From: Zychaea mexicana
Taxonomy: Eukaryota > Mucoromycota > Mucoromycetes > Mucorales > Lichtheimiaceae
DNA length: 64,000 nucleotides
Assembly (NCBI RefSeq): GCF_025766255.1
Contig: NW_026516700.1
Span: 282,527-346,526 of the forward strand
Reading direction: 5' to 3'
Shown here piece by piece: positions 1 through 12,436 of the stretch. The notes beneath the pieces are model-generated. The model saw nothing but the letters and a program-made list of their open reading frames with translations. It searched no databases and was not told the DNA's origin. Each line of letters starts with the position of its first letter. The stretch's first letter is position 1. The position numbers and the translations under genes were made by a program.

Positions 1-1026
1 CTCTAACAAGCGGCTTGTTCTGAGACAATTTATGCATCAGTACAGTGTTGTAATTCTGTCGCACGATAACATTAAATGCCTTACAAACACCATTTCCCAG
101 CGTCGTCGTCGAATGCTACAGCAGAGAATCTAGTTTTGACTTTTTTGTATAACATAATGGTAGAGAAAGTGATTGTAGCAGGGTCGCCGATGAAAAACAA
201 ACAGGAAATTGTGTGCTGTGAAAGGTGTCGAAACGATGTAATTACGTTTTTGTAAGGTGAATAATATTGTTCGGATGCCGCCAAAGGCGCGCACAGTGAA
301 ATAAATGGTGGGGGGCAATGCATAGTGCGCAAGACAGGTCTTTTTCTTTGTCCGCACACGTTGTACAAAATTATTGTAATGATGCAAATCGCGGCAAACA
401 AACAAGCAAGCAAGCAAGCAGGAATACCACTCATCAAGAGTTGGATACACGCGTGCAAGAAGGCGTGATAGCGTTTGCAGACGCAGTAACAGAGCAATAT
501 AAAGCACAACTGAGCTCTCGGAGTGTCAAGCGCGCAGCAGAGGCTTCCACCCAAAGTCGATGAAGTAGTAGGAAGCTTAAACATGCCATATCGATTCTTT
601 GAATGCGTACTCTAGTATTCGACGACGCCCCGGGCTGGGGAGGTCGCCTCTTTCAGTGCATGAATGTGCTGAAGTTGGCAGAGCTTGTCTGTGGTGCGGG
701 CTAAAGAAAAACATCGAAGTAAGGTTAACGATACACATGATTTATCACCCACCATACCCTTACGCATTGGCTTGCACATGATTTTGCTTATACTTTTGAG
801 CTCTCTTGCTGGTCTCGTTTTACTTCTTAGTCAAGACAACCTATTAACAAGCCAGTCCTTCCCAGAGCAATCTAGGCTGTAGAAGCACCATTTTTTTGTA
901 AACAACTAGTACATTGATAACTGTTATTTTTTGTTATAATCTTGCTATTTTTGTTTTCTTCGCGACATGATATTTCTTTCTGGAAGAGAAAAATACACAA
1001 GGGTCCATAACTAAATTTACACACAA
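1..1026. other. Window edge; no confident gene
   Basis: No recognisable gene. A short plus-strand reading frame at about 318-563 ends in a helical-looking tail (AVTEQYKAQLSSRSVKRAAE) just after a run of caagcaagcaag and a possible acceptor near 420, so it could be the terminal exon of a gene entering from the left. The overlapping minus-strand frames are Cys/Leu-rich shadows. The stretch 600-1026 is probably the 3' flank of the RNA-binding gene that ends at 1027. Confidence 0.25.
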
Positions 1027-3242
1027 CTAATGGCTCACGGAAATAGTGGAGTCACCACCATTTCCAGCAGCTATCTGAAGTTTCTGTTCTACTTGTGAAG
1101 CCAAATCTTTAATATCATCATCCGGTGGAGACGCCAATGTCTCTGCTGCTGCCTTTACTTGTTGTTCGGTAGTAGTGTTGGTCGCTGAGTCTTCTGTGAC
1201 TAGGGTTGCGGTAGGAGAAGAGTATTGTTGATGTTTGTGTTGCTCTGCTGTAGCCGATACCGCGTTTGTTATTACGGATGTGGTAGTGTAGTGAACGTAC
1301 CTAGTAGGTGCCTGTGTAAGTAATGGGTTTTTCTGTGCTCTGCCTGTTTGCAAACACAAGTGATTCATTTTATATGAATTGTATATTAACTTACTGTTGT
1401 TGCTGATCTTGATAATACGGTTGTGATCCAGCAGGAGCAATGCCAAGCATAGTTTCTGGGGTGATTGGCATCATGGGTCTGACAGGGAAGCCTGCCATCG
1501 GTTGAAAGTCACGTGGTCTCAATATCCTCTTGCGGGCCGTCTGGTTTTTAAGTTTCTTTTGGGCTGGCGAATCAGCGAATCGCACTTGAAGTGGTGCTGA
1601 TGAGCCTAACACTGTCTGACCGTTAAACCTTTCGATAATAGCAGTAGCCGATGCACGATCCGACAATCTGTGGATACACACATGAAAAAATAAGTCTTTT
1701 TCGTTCCCTGTTCCCCTCTTTTACATATGTGTGTGTATATACCGTGCAAATCCAACACCTCGACTCATGCTTGATTGTGGGTCACGTAATATACGGTTTG
1801 AGATAGTCTTGTGTGGCTCGAATAGATCTTCCAATTTCTGCATACGCATTAGATATTTCTAAAATATAATTGTTTTTCCCCCACCAACTTATATATCGAA
1901 TAGTAAATACCTGTTCTGTCATGTCCAATGGAAGGTTTGAGATGTATATATTAGTGGATGTTTCATCTTGTAAGCTTCTCAAACGCGAACTAAACGACTC
2001 CTAAAATAGTTGCAATAATTCGTTCGTTTTAACTCTTTGTATGTAAAAACGACATAAAACCAAGCGAACATGGGTTTTCTCTTTTTTACCTGTCCAACCC
2101 GAGCAAATGATGCTTGTAACCCTGCCTTGTTTAAACCATCAATGGCCAAATGACAATCGTCCGCATTCTCGTACATGGTAAATCCATATCCTTTGCATTC
2201 ACCCGTCTTTTGATCAATAATTGCTTTGGACGAGCTGATCTTGCCGTATCTACAAATGATATCGTTTTGTAGGTTATAGTGTAAGCAAATTCATTTCATA
2301 AAGTAGTCATAGCAGCGCCTGATTGTTCAGCATCATCACTTACACTCGGCAAAGTTCCATAAAGGATTCATCCGTGGTTGTAGAAGACAAACCACGCACA
2401 TAGATATTATGCGAGTGATAATTGACTGGGTGATCTGGGATCTCATGCTGCTGCGGCGGCGAATGGTGTCGCTTATGATGACGCTGATCGGTTGACAGAC
2501 TGTACGAACCAGGTAATGGTTGAATATATTGATGGGGCGGGGATCCAGGTACTGAGGCCGTGCCGGTCAATACAGGCGAAGAAATGTGCAAGGGCGGAAA
2601 ATGATGGTGTTGTTGATGATGGGGTGGAAGCACATACGCATGCGTCGGAGGCGATAGGGTGATTCCTCCAGCAGAAGACGGTTGCTGATGGTGGTGATGG
2701 TGCTGATACTGGAAAGTCGGACTGAAAGGAGGGCTTGTAGGATTGACGGGCGGCGACTGTGGATGTAATGCAGGCGAGCCGGGGTAACTTTGATAGCCTG
2801 CTAGGTCGGAATAGTATTGCACCGAGAACTGTGGACTCAGTGGATACACGTATGTATAAGAAGAAGCTGCTTCGTCGAAACCACCAGCACCGCCACCGTT
2901 TGGATGGTGATGTCGATCGTAATGGGCAGGATCCATGTACCCATAGGGAGGGTAAGGCGGTGAAGTGGGCGTCGTTAAACCTACTGCTGCTGCGTTGCTA
3001 TTAGTGTTGTTGTAATTATTGCCAGTAATAGTAGTGGTGGCACCGGTAGCAGTAGTAGAAGAAGCAGTGGCGCCCTGTGCTGCTGTTGCCGGCGCTTGCT
3101 TTGGAGTTGTTGCTTCGTTGCTACTATTACTGACAGCAGCAGCTGGAGCGCTGTTGTTGCTGCCAGAGTTTTCGGTGTTCGTGGTATTAGTCGTCGTAGT
3201 AGCAACAGGACCATTGCCAACACCAGGAGCAGGAGTTGCCAT
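1027..3242 (-). CDS. Two-RRM RNA-binding protein, RBMS/MSSP-like
   Basis: Six exons by splice phase: 3242-2344, 2249-2090, 2000-1911, 1837-1743, 1667-1395 and 1339-1027. All junctions are GT..AG and in frame, giving about 609 aa. Residues 1-270 are a low-complexity N-terminus rich in Ala/Thr/Asn, then Pro/His/Gln. RRM1 starts with NIYVRGLSSTTTDESF and carries KGYGFTMY as RNP1. RRM2 starts with NIYISNLPLDMTEQ and carries SRGVGFAR as RNP1. The tandem NIYxxxL pairs, the VYGKI...KAIID segment and the NRILRD motif are characteristic of the animal RBMS/MSSP family, single-stranded DNA/RNA-binding regulators of mRNA fate. The C-terminus is Gln/Thr-rich. The role in this fungus (mRNA stability or localisation) is inferred from the family. 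The start at 3242 is the first ATG before the long open exon 1; an alternative acceptor exists for exon 4. Confidence 0.85.
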
Positions 3243-3556
3243 GAAGAATTAAACAGTGAATGAAGGAAACAAAAAGATAAGGAACTATAGTAGGTTGATG
3301 AAAGCGAAGACAAGGAAGAGAGTTATTCATCTTGAGAGTTCAATCTGGCGAATGAGCGTTCTAACTAGCATACCTTTAAATCAAAAGATATTATGCTTCT
3401 ACTTTGCAGAAAGAATGAGGGCTGCAGTTGGGTGGAGTGCTGCTCCTTTTGGGCCTTATAAAATGCGTCACGAGGAAAAGAGAAAGAGAAGGGGAACACA
3501 AGAAGGTGACGCTGGACTTTCTAAAGCGTTCACTTGGAGCAGGAAACCGACTAATC

Positions 3557-3579
3557 GCTCTCTCTCTCTCTCTCTCTCC
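3557..3579. repeat. (CT)n microsatellite upstream of the RRM gene
   Basis: A pure CT run of about 23 bases lies roughly 315 bp upstream of the RRM protein start codon. Read on the minus strand it is a GA tract in the promoter region. CT/GA tracts are common in fungal promoters; no specific function can be assigned. Confidence 0.8.
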
Positions 3580-6500
3580 TGCTGCTTAAACTCCTGAATC
3601 TGCTCTCCGCCTTATTATGAATCTGGGGAAGCATACCATATAATTTGGACCTAGTTTGTTTACAGACGATGTGCATGTTGCTCTTTCTTTGATAGCCTTA
3701 ATGTCTCGAGTGTACCCATGGTGCTCTCTCTCCTTTTCCAGCGGCAATGACAATTGCAGCTTCTGCTACTTTGCGTGCATGCTTTGACAAAAGGGCTACA
3801 TCAGGAACGGCTGCTCAACGATTGTTACACGAAGAGCAATAATCTGAAACCTGGATCATCCAGACGCCATGGATGTTTCTCTTCCTGACTTGTACTTGGA
3901 ATACCGCGGCAGACCAGAATCGGAAAGAAGGTACCTAGTCTTTTGCTTACCCAAAAGAAAAACTACATCAGTAGCGCCCTCTCTTCTTGCGTAAAGCGCT
4001 ACAGAGTAGCTTCTGTCAATTACTACTGTCAACAAACTTGAGCTGGCCATCTACCACGGGGTTTCATTCATGTAACCTGAAATTCCTGTAGCACAACCTC
4101 TTCTTTCGAAGCAACATTGCGTAACAACAATCAAAGGGTCCGCCACCACGACAATATACACGCCATCCGGCTCATCAATGATCGTACATATATCAATGCT
4201 AACAAACCACACTACCATCAACAATGGGCCTATATATATAAAGGCGTCGTTTCTAGATGAAATTCTTACATTTTGCTACAATAAAGGACAAACACGGAAG
4301 GCATTTTTCTTATGGTGATCGATTCAAAAGAACAAAAAAACGTGGCCAATATAGCGGCAGTTCAAAAGACACATTGCTTTAAACATTTCCAGTAACACGG
4401 ATCAGTCCTTTTTAAAATCATAGTGTTGTCCTTTTACAGTGCATTGAATGCAGTGCGTCGTGTCCTGAAATTTTACGCATATGACAAACAGATGTAGATC
4501 ACGTTTTGCATATATAGACGAGCCTGTGAAGATCATATATCACATCTTCAGCAACATGGCCCGCTTTTAATCGCTCTGCATCTCCTAGGCGATGTTACGT
4601 GTATATAAAGGAACGCGAGCTTATTGATACACAGTACAACTAGTAGCACCTTAGAAGCAAAAGAGACTAATACCACTTAGTAAAAGAAGCCGCGAGTGCC
4701 AGCGAGAGTACAGTATCATAGTCATAGACATGATTCTGGGAAAAAATATGTACAACAGCGACAGTAAAAACAATGATAGTATTAAAAGGGATGTAATATA
4801 GTATGAGATCGACTCGTCCCTCGTATGTACCTGAATCCTGTTGCTATTACGAGACAACAATTTCAAGCTAATCCTTACTTGGTTAGATAGTGTCAAGGAT
4901 TATGTGTTGCAGGATCATAAAATTTATTTTTGGCAGCAAGTATCAGGACTAATGGAACACAACAGCCCAGTTTTTATTATATTTAATATTATCATTTCGC
5001 GAGATGGAACAGGCTTTTTAATTTATCAAATTGCAAGATGCTTTGTATATCGTGTTCACCGAGCAATAGTACCACCATACTGAGCCTCCCTTCGAGATAA
5101 CTTCCAGTGACTAACAATAACGATCCGTAAGATAATACATAGTGCTTACTGTCAACGGGAAATTTATGTAGCTAATTAAAAATCGCGGATACGGAGAGAA
5201 AGTGAACTATTCACGCGGTCCATAGCTTACTGGCGCTAAGAGTACTGACCTTGCTTATCTAATATACCACATTTGTACCCGATGAAGCTTGCTCCCATTC
5301 TTGTCGCTTTTTTTCCGTCCTCCATTTATGTATACAGCTTCCGGGATACCCTTGTAATGCCGATGCTAAATAGAAGAGAAAATTCTGTTCTCACTCGTGT
5401 CCAGTTTCTTACAAATGCAAACTACAACGTTTCACTTATTGATAATCATACAATCAGAAGTAGTAGTAGTGGTAAAATCGCTGTAGTTAGACGGAGTTGA
5501 CTTTGCTGAAAGCATGTATCAAGTTAGCCCACCAACGACGAGCAAACCTTCTAATTCTTTCTTGCTAACACCAATTAAAGCACGGAAACCCCTGCTAATT
5601 GCCATTGTTACGCCGCTCCAAATCGTTGGAAAATAATGTATCAAACGTTTCATGTAAACAGCAAATTAAAAATGACGCTTGATTTTGTAGTATTGTGTAG
5701 TCAAAAACAATGTACTAAAAGAGCCAGCGGATGGGCGCCAAATTCGTAAGACCAAAGTGATGGGTATACTTAGAAAGATAAACCCTAAAAATGGTGCAGT
5801 CAAGCACCAGCAATACTGTGCTTCGGTCAAGTTAAGATCCGTCATAAGACCTCCCAGTTTTGTTTGTGTTATGAGACTTATCCTCCTCTACATTTACACA
5901 TCTCCCATGCTCAGAAAATGAGCATTACCTAGAAATCCAATTATTTATGGAGTACTACGTTGCAAACGATCCAAAAGAACACTCCCAACCAAGTGATTGG
6001 TTATAAATTTAAACGAGGCTCTTTGCCTCACCGGACGAGCTGCTTCCCAGCCACAGAATCATCAATGTCTTTGCGTTTCCATAGGTGTTTGAGTTGCAAG
6101 AATATGTACTCGCTCTCTTTGTCATCGTCGTCTTCACAGGCTCCAATTCTCTTCTTGTTAGAAAGAGGCGGCAGCTTCACATGACTGTTTACTTCTGAGG
6201 ATCAGTTGCAATACCAGCAGTATCGTAAAAACGCTTTAACTCTCTTTACATATCGGTTACTGATTCAACAATATATGCATATATGAAATTCGTATACTGT
6301 ATATCTGCTGAAAATGTGTCATTGTAGTCACACCTATGTAGCTCACCATTTTGCGCATAATTCGGGATCTTCTGAAATCTGAACATCATCTATTGTCATG
6401 ATTTCAAAACTGACGTTTGTTTGAGCTTCGACATTTCTTAAAAATCGAAAGAACCGGCTTGACGATAATGAAAACTTCCTGGCGTACTTTATAGATAATC

Positions 6501-6600
6501 AATAAGCCATTATGATGGTTGGCTGACACAGTAACACTATGTTTGATGTATGGGTGTCTTTTTTCTACCTTAAAGTGGTGACGGGAGAGAAAATGGCCAT
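3580..6600. other. Gene-poor spacer, no supported gene
   Basis: AT-rich spacer. The longest frames (minus 3856-4050, plus 4841-5083, plus 5273-5500) have no recognisable motif, no spliceable continuation that I could find, and composition like random AT-rich DNA. TATA-like strings (for example near 4230 and 4600) occur without a convincing downstream gene. The minus frame 3856-4050 has moderately protein-like composition and might be a decayed exon. Confidence 0.5.
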
Positions 6601-6609
6601 CAACCAAAG

Positions 6610-8120
6610 TGGAGGCGCGTTGATTTCATTGCGAAGCTTCCGGTCAAAACAGTGGAAGGCATTGTCACTTTATTATCCAAGGAATCAAAATCAATAGGCC
6701 TTGACGTTCCTCACAGTAGTGCCAAAGGGTGGTTGAGTGTTCATCAAGCGCGTGGCAAGTCCTAACTAGCGAAGAAGGTAATGAGGAAGAGGATCAAGCC
6801 GTCACAGCAATTCCGCGTATTGCTGCCCATATCAAAGACTTAATTATAAATACCGACATCCAACGAGTTTGGCTCAAGTGTCTGCATATCATGAGAAAAG
6901 GCCAGTTTAAAAAGATTTGGTCACTTTCTTCTACAGAGTAAAGAAGACCGGGTATCTTAATCATGGAGCAGGGAAATATATCTGTCTGCATGTTTCTACT
7001 TCGTAAGCTGCAGCTTGGACAATGGCAAACTATCATAATACTGTTATGTAATTGTTGTGAGGGCAATAAATCAAATTAATAGCACCTATCCATCCAAGCA
7101 TGCTTGTATATATGACAGCCGCCTTCTGGCAGATTCACACCACATTGGCAGATCCGGAGCCTGACTTCAATGAAAGTGATGAAGCTATCTCACTAGCGGA
7201 TGTGCTATTCGTATTCCCAAGGTTGAGGCGGTTACGATATACCAATTCCGGAATTTCACACGCTATTGGCGATCTGTCGCTACTGGAAACCCAACATACG
7301 CTTCAAGACCGGACAGCTGAAGGCAAGATTTAATTCAAGAGACAATGTCGGACCATTACTGCAAAAGTGTCCACAAATACGACGACTTGTTCTAGATGGA
7401 TTCTCTGACAGGTGCTGACCGCCGTCTATGGAAAATGTCACAATTTGAAAATTTTCGGTTACAAGTTCATCAGTGGAATACGAAATTTGTACTTGGATCA
7501 AGGAGCCTACACGACAGATGCTATGAAGTTTCGCCATTGAGATCCAGAATAAATGCAGACACTCGAGACGGTTCACTTTTCGTTCTGTTCTTCAATATGG
7601 GGAGATTGCGATACCCATCATACTGGGCTCCGATTGCCTAATATATGCAGTTTGACCTCGGTTCAGATGGATGGTATGCTATTAGGGATAATACTACGAT
7701 CTATATCTACGTCCACCACTCTACTGCATTTTAGCGCAAGAGATCCATCTGATGAACCGGCAATCGTCGATACACTTGTTCGAATACCGCCCTTGCAACA
7801 TTCGAGTTATTGGACGCCGACATTGGAGCGAACGACATACACTTGATACGTTTGTTTAAATATTGTACAACGACTATCACCGAGCCGATAATTACGACGG
7901 CGACGACGTTAGCAGCAACAGCAGCAGAATATCAAGGTATTGCGGTCCATATGCTTTGGTAACTGGTGCAATATGTACAACTACATCCTTATGATTCTTG
8001 CCGATATAAACAACGCTTCGAAAAGCTTCGTTGAAGCGCTTATCGGACACCACGCCAAATGGATTTACTGACAGTTTGACCCACATTACGCTGTCCCATA
8101 TTGATTCGATCACAGACAAT
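6610..8120 (+). pseudogene. Decayed F-box/leucine-rich-repeat-like gene
   Basis: Open only in short stretches that switch frame. The start reads VDFIAKLPVKTVEGIVTLL, which resembles the F-box opening found in the large fungal F-box families. Later pieces read like leucine-rich repeats: SLADVLFVFPRLRRLRYTN near 7190-7240, VGPLLQKCPQIRRLVLDGF near 7340-7400, and NICSLTSVQMDGMLLGIIL near 7640-7690. Stops and frameshifts separate them (for example a TGA after FSDRC near 7410 and a frame change near 7800). F-box/LRR proteins select substrates for SCF ubiquitin ligases; this copy cannot make a full protein. Assignment rests on the F-box-like opening and the LRR-like spacing, so another LRR protein is possible. 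Confidence 0.5.
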
Positions 8121-8927
8121 CATGTTCTATAGCCATTCCACCTTCTGCAATGGAATTCTGGTTCTATTTGTCTTCTCCATATAGATGTTGAAACGAGATA
8201 TGAGCAGCAAATCGTCAATCATTCATTCCGTCAATAAGATGATACAGGACGGACACTGCATTAGTCTTCTTGAATAGTGAAAAATGCATCATCTAAGCAA
8301 CAATTATTGATTACTGTCCGACTTCTGTAACAATTCCTGTAACCGTGGTGACACAATCAATAGATCGGATGCTGTGGTACTGTACATCACAACAAACAGA
8401 GTGACGGTATCTATCTGTGTAAATATTGTCAAAATGACTAATATTTATGTGTCGTCAAGGGAGCTGTGTCAATTAATATCCGTCAAGTATGTTTGATGGG
8501 ATTTGCGTGGAGAGCAATGAATAAGAGCATATTCTCGTATACTCTATACTCGATTGAACACTGCACATGTGCTGTAAACAAAGGCGCATGACTTGCTTAA
8601 AGCAAACGCATTTCCTCAGTCATTCGCTCTCAGGGGGGGGAAAGGCCGATTACCAATGTGGGTACTCCGGCATGCATTGAATCAAACTTTGCTGACTCAG
8701 TACTTAGCGATAATAGGATCGGAATGAATTTTTTCGTCTGGGTCCTCCGCGTTGGTGTGTCCCACAACCCATCAAACAAAAAACCCTAAACCTCGAAACG
8801 GTGTATAACTTTGAAAAGAGCTTTTACTGCATTTCTTCTTTTAGCCCCCACCCCCTTGGTTTTCTCTTTTACTGCAACGCATAAACAACAGCAGTGGTAA
8901 TAGTAACAGCAACTAACAGGAACAACA
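8121..8927. promoter_or_regulatory. Spacer and promoter region of the GTP cyclohydrolase gene
   Basis: No gene seen. It contains a G run at about 8632-8640. A C-rich stretch and CAACAGCAG-type repeats at 8845-8925 lie immediately upstream of the RIB1 start codon and probably form its 5' leader. Confidence 0.4.
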
Positions 8928-10113
8928 ATGACAACGGTCTTTACACTTTTTGGCATGAACGTGGTGCACAACAACGCACCTGCGTTACCAGCACGATCGC
9001 AGCCAACTACATACCACGAATACATTGACTTTTTGAAACAGCAGCTGCATTCCCCTAGTGCTATCACGCCATCGCTGAAACAACAATCTAAAATACGCAT
9101 TCAGTGTCAAGTGCGAGCACGTATTCCGACCAATGAAGGTGGCGAAATGTACCTCCACCTGTACAAGAACAACCAAGACACCAAGGAGCATTTGGCCATT
9201 GTGTATGGCGACGACATTCGGTCACGATCCTTGGACAATGCCTGGGAAAATGAAACAATCATGAATCGAATTGTTCGAGGCGCTTACTATGGCCGCTTGG
9301 AAGAGGTTGTCACGGACGAGTGCCGTAACCTAAACTTGACAGAAGATCAAACTCGGTACTTGGAGGAGCAGCAGGATAAAGCCAAGGCCAGTTTTGCTCA
9401 GTCAGCCGAACCTCCCTTGGTACGGATCCATTCCGAGTGCTTCACGGGAGAAACGGTTCATTCAGCACGTTGTGATTGTGGCGAACAATTGGATGAGGCC
9501 ATGCGCTTGATGCAGGAGGCGGGACGAGGTGTCGTTGTGTATTTGCGTCAAGAAGGTCGTGGTATTGGTTTATTGGAAAAACTAAAGTAAGTCTCTGTGT
9601 CTCTTTGATTGAAACGCGATGCGCGTCAGAGAAGGGGGGGGTGCTGAAGGGACAGTTTGGGGAACCTGAAATGAAAGAGAGAGAGAGAGAGAGAGAGAGA
9701 AAACTGATTTGCTTGTACATTATAGAGCCTACAATTTGCAGGATTTAGGTCATGATACCGTGGCAGCCAACGTTCTGCTGAAGCACCCGCCTGATGCACG
9801 CACATACGGCATTGCAAACGCCATTCTTGAGGATCTGGGACTCGAGAATGTGATGATGCTTACAAACAACCCTGACAAGATAGAGCAACTGGAAGCCTTT
9901 GGATCTGTCAAGGTGGTAGAGCGGAGGGCCATGGTGCCACGGTCATGGTCGTCCACGCCCGTGCCTGTCAACGACCTGTTACGAACACCATCGTCTTCAC
10001 CCGCTCCTCAATCGTCGCCTCTCATGCGTGGGAAAGAATTGGACAAATACCTCGCTGTCAAGGTTCAAAAGATGAGACATTTGTTGGATTTACCACAAGG
10101 TCTTGACAAGTAA
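8928..10113 (+). CDS. RIB1: GTP cyclohydrolase II
   Basis: Catalyses the first step of riboflavin synthesis: GTP to 2,5-diamino-6-ribosylamino-4(3H)-pyrimidinone 5'-phosphate plus formate and pyrophosphate. Two exons, 8928-9586 and 9726-10113, give 348 aa, close to the yeast enzyme. The intron (GTAAGT..TAG) interrupts the Lys before [10 protein letters not shown]. The zinc site C-x10-C-x-C is Cys171, Cys182 and Cys184 in the stretch [19 protein letters not shown]. The catalytic/GTP-binding motif [10 protein letters not shown] is at 207-216. The fungal-type N-terminal extension with [20 protein letters not shown] is present. The C-terminus after [12 protein letters not shown] is a Ser/Pro-rich tail ending in a helical segment. 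It is convergent with the MoaD-like gene downstream. All expected catalytic elements are intact. Confidence 0.95.
9675..9700. repeat. (GA)n microsatellite inside the RIB1 intron
   Basis: About 26 bases of pure GA sit in the 139-bp intron, some 25 bases before the acceptor. It replaces the usual pyrimidine-rich stretch with a purine tract. No effect on splicing can be read from the sequence. Confidence 0.85.
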
Positions 10114-10361
10114 AAAGTGCTTTAACACCCTCTTACATATGCCTTTGCTTGATCCCCTCCCCTCCATGGTTTCTCTCTTGGTTCACTCGTCGTATACTTA
10201 GATCCCTCCCATCCACTAAGCGAAAATCCACTCTTATATTTGCTCCTTTTATGGTGTGTTGTAAATGCGTTTATAATAGTAATAATTCCCTGTTTCTTAG
10301 AATTAACATACATCTTTGATTGACAGAAAAGACTCTTTATACATAAATATTTACATAGTTA

Positions 10362-10634
10362 TTAACCTCCACTGACAGGTGGTATAATAGCAACTTCATC
10401 GTTTGGTGATAGCTGAGTGGTAGCTTCATCATCCTTATCCACATACTCCATATTAACAGCATACATGGCATGATCCACTATGCTCCGCAACTTATCACCG
10501 TATTTGGAGACAAGGTGGTCAGTCAACATGGTCAATGTCCTTGGAGCGCCAGCATGCGTGAAAGTAGACACGTCAATGACATCGCATTCAACTTGAGTAA
10601 TGTCGCGGACCGCAGCGAAGTACAAGACCTTCAT
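10362..10634 (-). CDS. MOCS2A: Molybdopterin synthase small subunit (MoaD/MOCS2A-like)
   Basis: A single-exon 90-aa protein. It begins MKVLYFAAVRDITQ and ends PNDEVAIIPPVSGG. The C-terminal Gly-Gly after a PPVSGG motif is the hallmark of MoaD: the terminal glycine is thiocarboxylated and donates sulphur to cyclic pyranopterin monophosphate within the MoaD2-MoaE2 complex. The length (80-90 aa) and the FAAVRD opening match the family. The start is the ATG at 10634, which gives the canonical N-terminus; upstream in-frame sequence lacks family similarity. It is transcribed toward RIB1 and divergently from the FAD oxidase, with about 200 bp between the start codons. Confidence 0.9.
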   Translation of the reverse strand: MKVLYFAAVRDITQVECDVIDVSTFTHAGAPRTLTMLTDHLVSKYGDKLRSIVDHAMYAVNMEYVDKDDEATTQLSPNDEVAIIPPVSGG

Positions 10635-10837
10635 TTCGGAGGGAGAGCTGGGTATGGAACGGAATAATAGATGATATGAGTACAAAATGCTTCGAGTTCT
10701 GTGGTTGGCTCTGACGCATCCCTGCATTTCTTTCTTTTTCCACGATAGCGTCACACGATAGCGTCACATACTTAAAAACAGATCGACTGACCTCTTTTTT
10801 TTTCCTTTCATCTATATACCATCCACCGTCGACTATT
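10635..10837. promoter_or_regulatory. Divergent promoter between MOCS2A-like and FAD oxidase genes
   Basis: 203 bp separate two outward-facing start codons. It contains a perfect direct repeat of CACGATAGCGTCACA at about 10741-10768, a T run at 10795-10803 and TATATA at about 10814. The compact arrangement implies shared regulatory DNA. Confidence 0.5.
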
Positions 10838-12436
10838 ATGTACACTCCCCCAGTTGCAGGATCCAAAATTATCGTTGTAGGTGCTGGCACCTTTGGTCTC
10901 TCCACCGCCTATGCCCTTGCTTTGAAGAAATACAATGTCTGGGTATATGACCGTAATACTGTTCCCTCTGCAGATGCTTCATCTACAGGTAAACTTTTAT
11001 ATATAATCATCAACAGGCACGTGTTCATCTCGAGCGCGAAAAGTTATTCTGACGTAGTTTTCTGTATGACTTTTCTCAAAAACAAGACATCAACAAGTGC
11101 GTACGCATGGATTATGGCGGGGATACACTTTCCATGCAGCTCATGATGGAAGCTTACCCACATTGGCATCAATGGAACAAAGAGCGAGCGGAGATGGGCC
11201 TGAGCCCTGTTTTCCACCAGACCGGATGTCTGCTACTGTGCAAGGGCGATAGCTATTCTGACTATGAACGCTCATCCATCAAACACATCAGAGAAGCAGG
11301 ATATGGCCACACGATCCAGGAGCTTCCCACGCCTGAAAGCATCATTGAACGATTTCCACAATTTAAAGATGCCGTTGACAATGGCTACAAAGTGGCTTAT
11401 CTCAACACCGAAGGAGGTACAGAAATCTCGTTTCTTTTGTAAGACAACCGATAATATGATTATGTTAATGCGTTACTCTTATGTACGACTTAGGATGGTG
11501 CAACTCTTCAGAGACCATCAAGCATCTCTATCAAAAATGCGTGGATAATGGCGTCCAGTTTATTATTGGATCTGACAAGGGTGCCTTTGAGCAGCTCCTT
11601 GTTGAGGATGATGTTGTACGCGGCATCCGGACACGGGACAAAGTGAAGCATATTGCCGACCACGTTGTCTTGGCAGCCGGTCCATGGACAGCGAGTTTGC
11701 TCGATTTCGGGGGTCGTCTCCAAGCAACGGGCCAAGCTGTGATCCAATTCAGCCCTCCACCAGAATTCATCGAAAAGTTCAAGGACTCGCCCGTCTGGGG
11801 AGGTGATATTTCGCGTACCGGCTTTTATGGTTTCCCGATTAATGCAGAAGGCAAGATGAAGATTGCTAGCCATTCAGTGGGGTATGTGAGCCCTCGCTCT
11901 GCGGATAACGTATCTGTCCCTCGCACCCAAGTCACTTATCAGGACGATACCATTCCTGTCAAGGCCCTGGATAATTTTCGCAAGTTCTTGGGCGAATTTA
12001 TGCCCGAGACAGACAATTGGGATATTTCATACTCACGTGTCTGCTGGTACTCGGATACAACTGATGGCAAATTCTTGGTTGCACCTCATCCAGACTATAA
12101 GAACCTTGTTATTGCCTCCGGAGATTCCGGCCATGCTATGAAGTAAGTAGCAGCACCTATCTCTTCTAATTTATGTCATCTAGGAGTTTGCTTAACTAAT
12201 GGCTCGGCGACAACGACAGGTTTACCCCTAATATTGGTTTCAAGATTACTCAAGTCATTGAAGGTATCGAGACCGACTATAGTCGTGCGTGGTCATGGAA
12301 AGAAAGCAACAATGACGTGCTCACAAGCAGTGATGGCACAAGAAACATTACCTCGAAACCACTGACGCTGGGTGTTGGTGAAGCTAGAATGGCTTCAAAG
12401 GTTGAGTTGAAGGCACCCAAAAAGAAGTCCAGCTAG
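10838..12436 (+). CDS. FAD-dependent amine/amino-acid oxidase (sarcosine / saccharopine / fructosyl-amino-acid oxidase family)
   Basis: Four exons, 10838-10988, 11087-11416, 11494-12142 and 12220-12436, all GT..AG and in phase, giving 448 aa. The N-terminal dinucleotide-binding motif VVGAGTFGLSTA has Gly15, Gly17 and Gly20. Exon 2 gives the RMDYGGD segment typical of the family. The segment SRVCWYSDTTDGKFLVAPHP corresponds to the region holding the FAD-linking cysteine of monomeric sarcosine oxidases, and GDSGHAMKFTPNIG matches the conserved flavin-contact loop usually written GHAFK; here Met replaces Phe. The family oxidises N-alkylated or secondary amino acids (sarcosine, pipecolate, saccharopine, Amadori products), producing hydrogen peroxide. 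The exact substrate cannot be read from sequence. The C-terminus KAPKKKSS is basic and ends in neither a clear SKL nor another strong peroxisomal signal. Confidence 0.85.

Noticed and set aside
81..584. 167-codon minus-strand frame at the window start
   Set aside because: Cys/Leu-rich low-complexity translation without motif; overlaps equally open frames on both strands.
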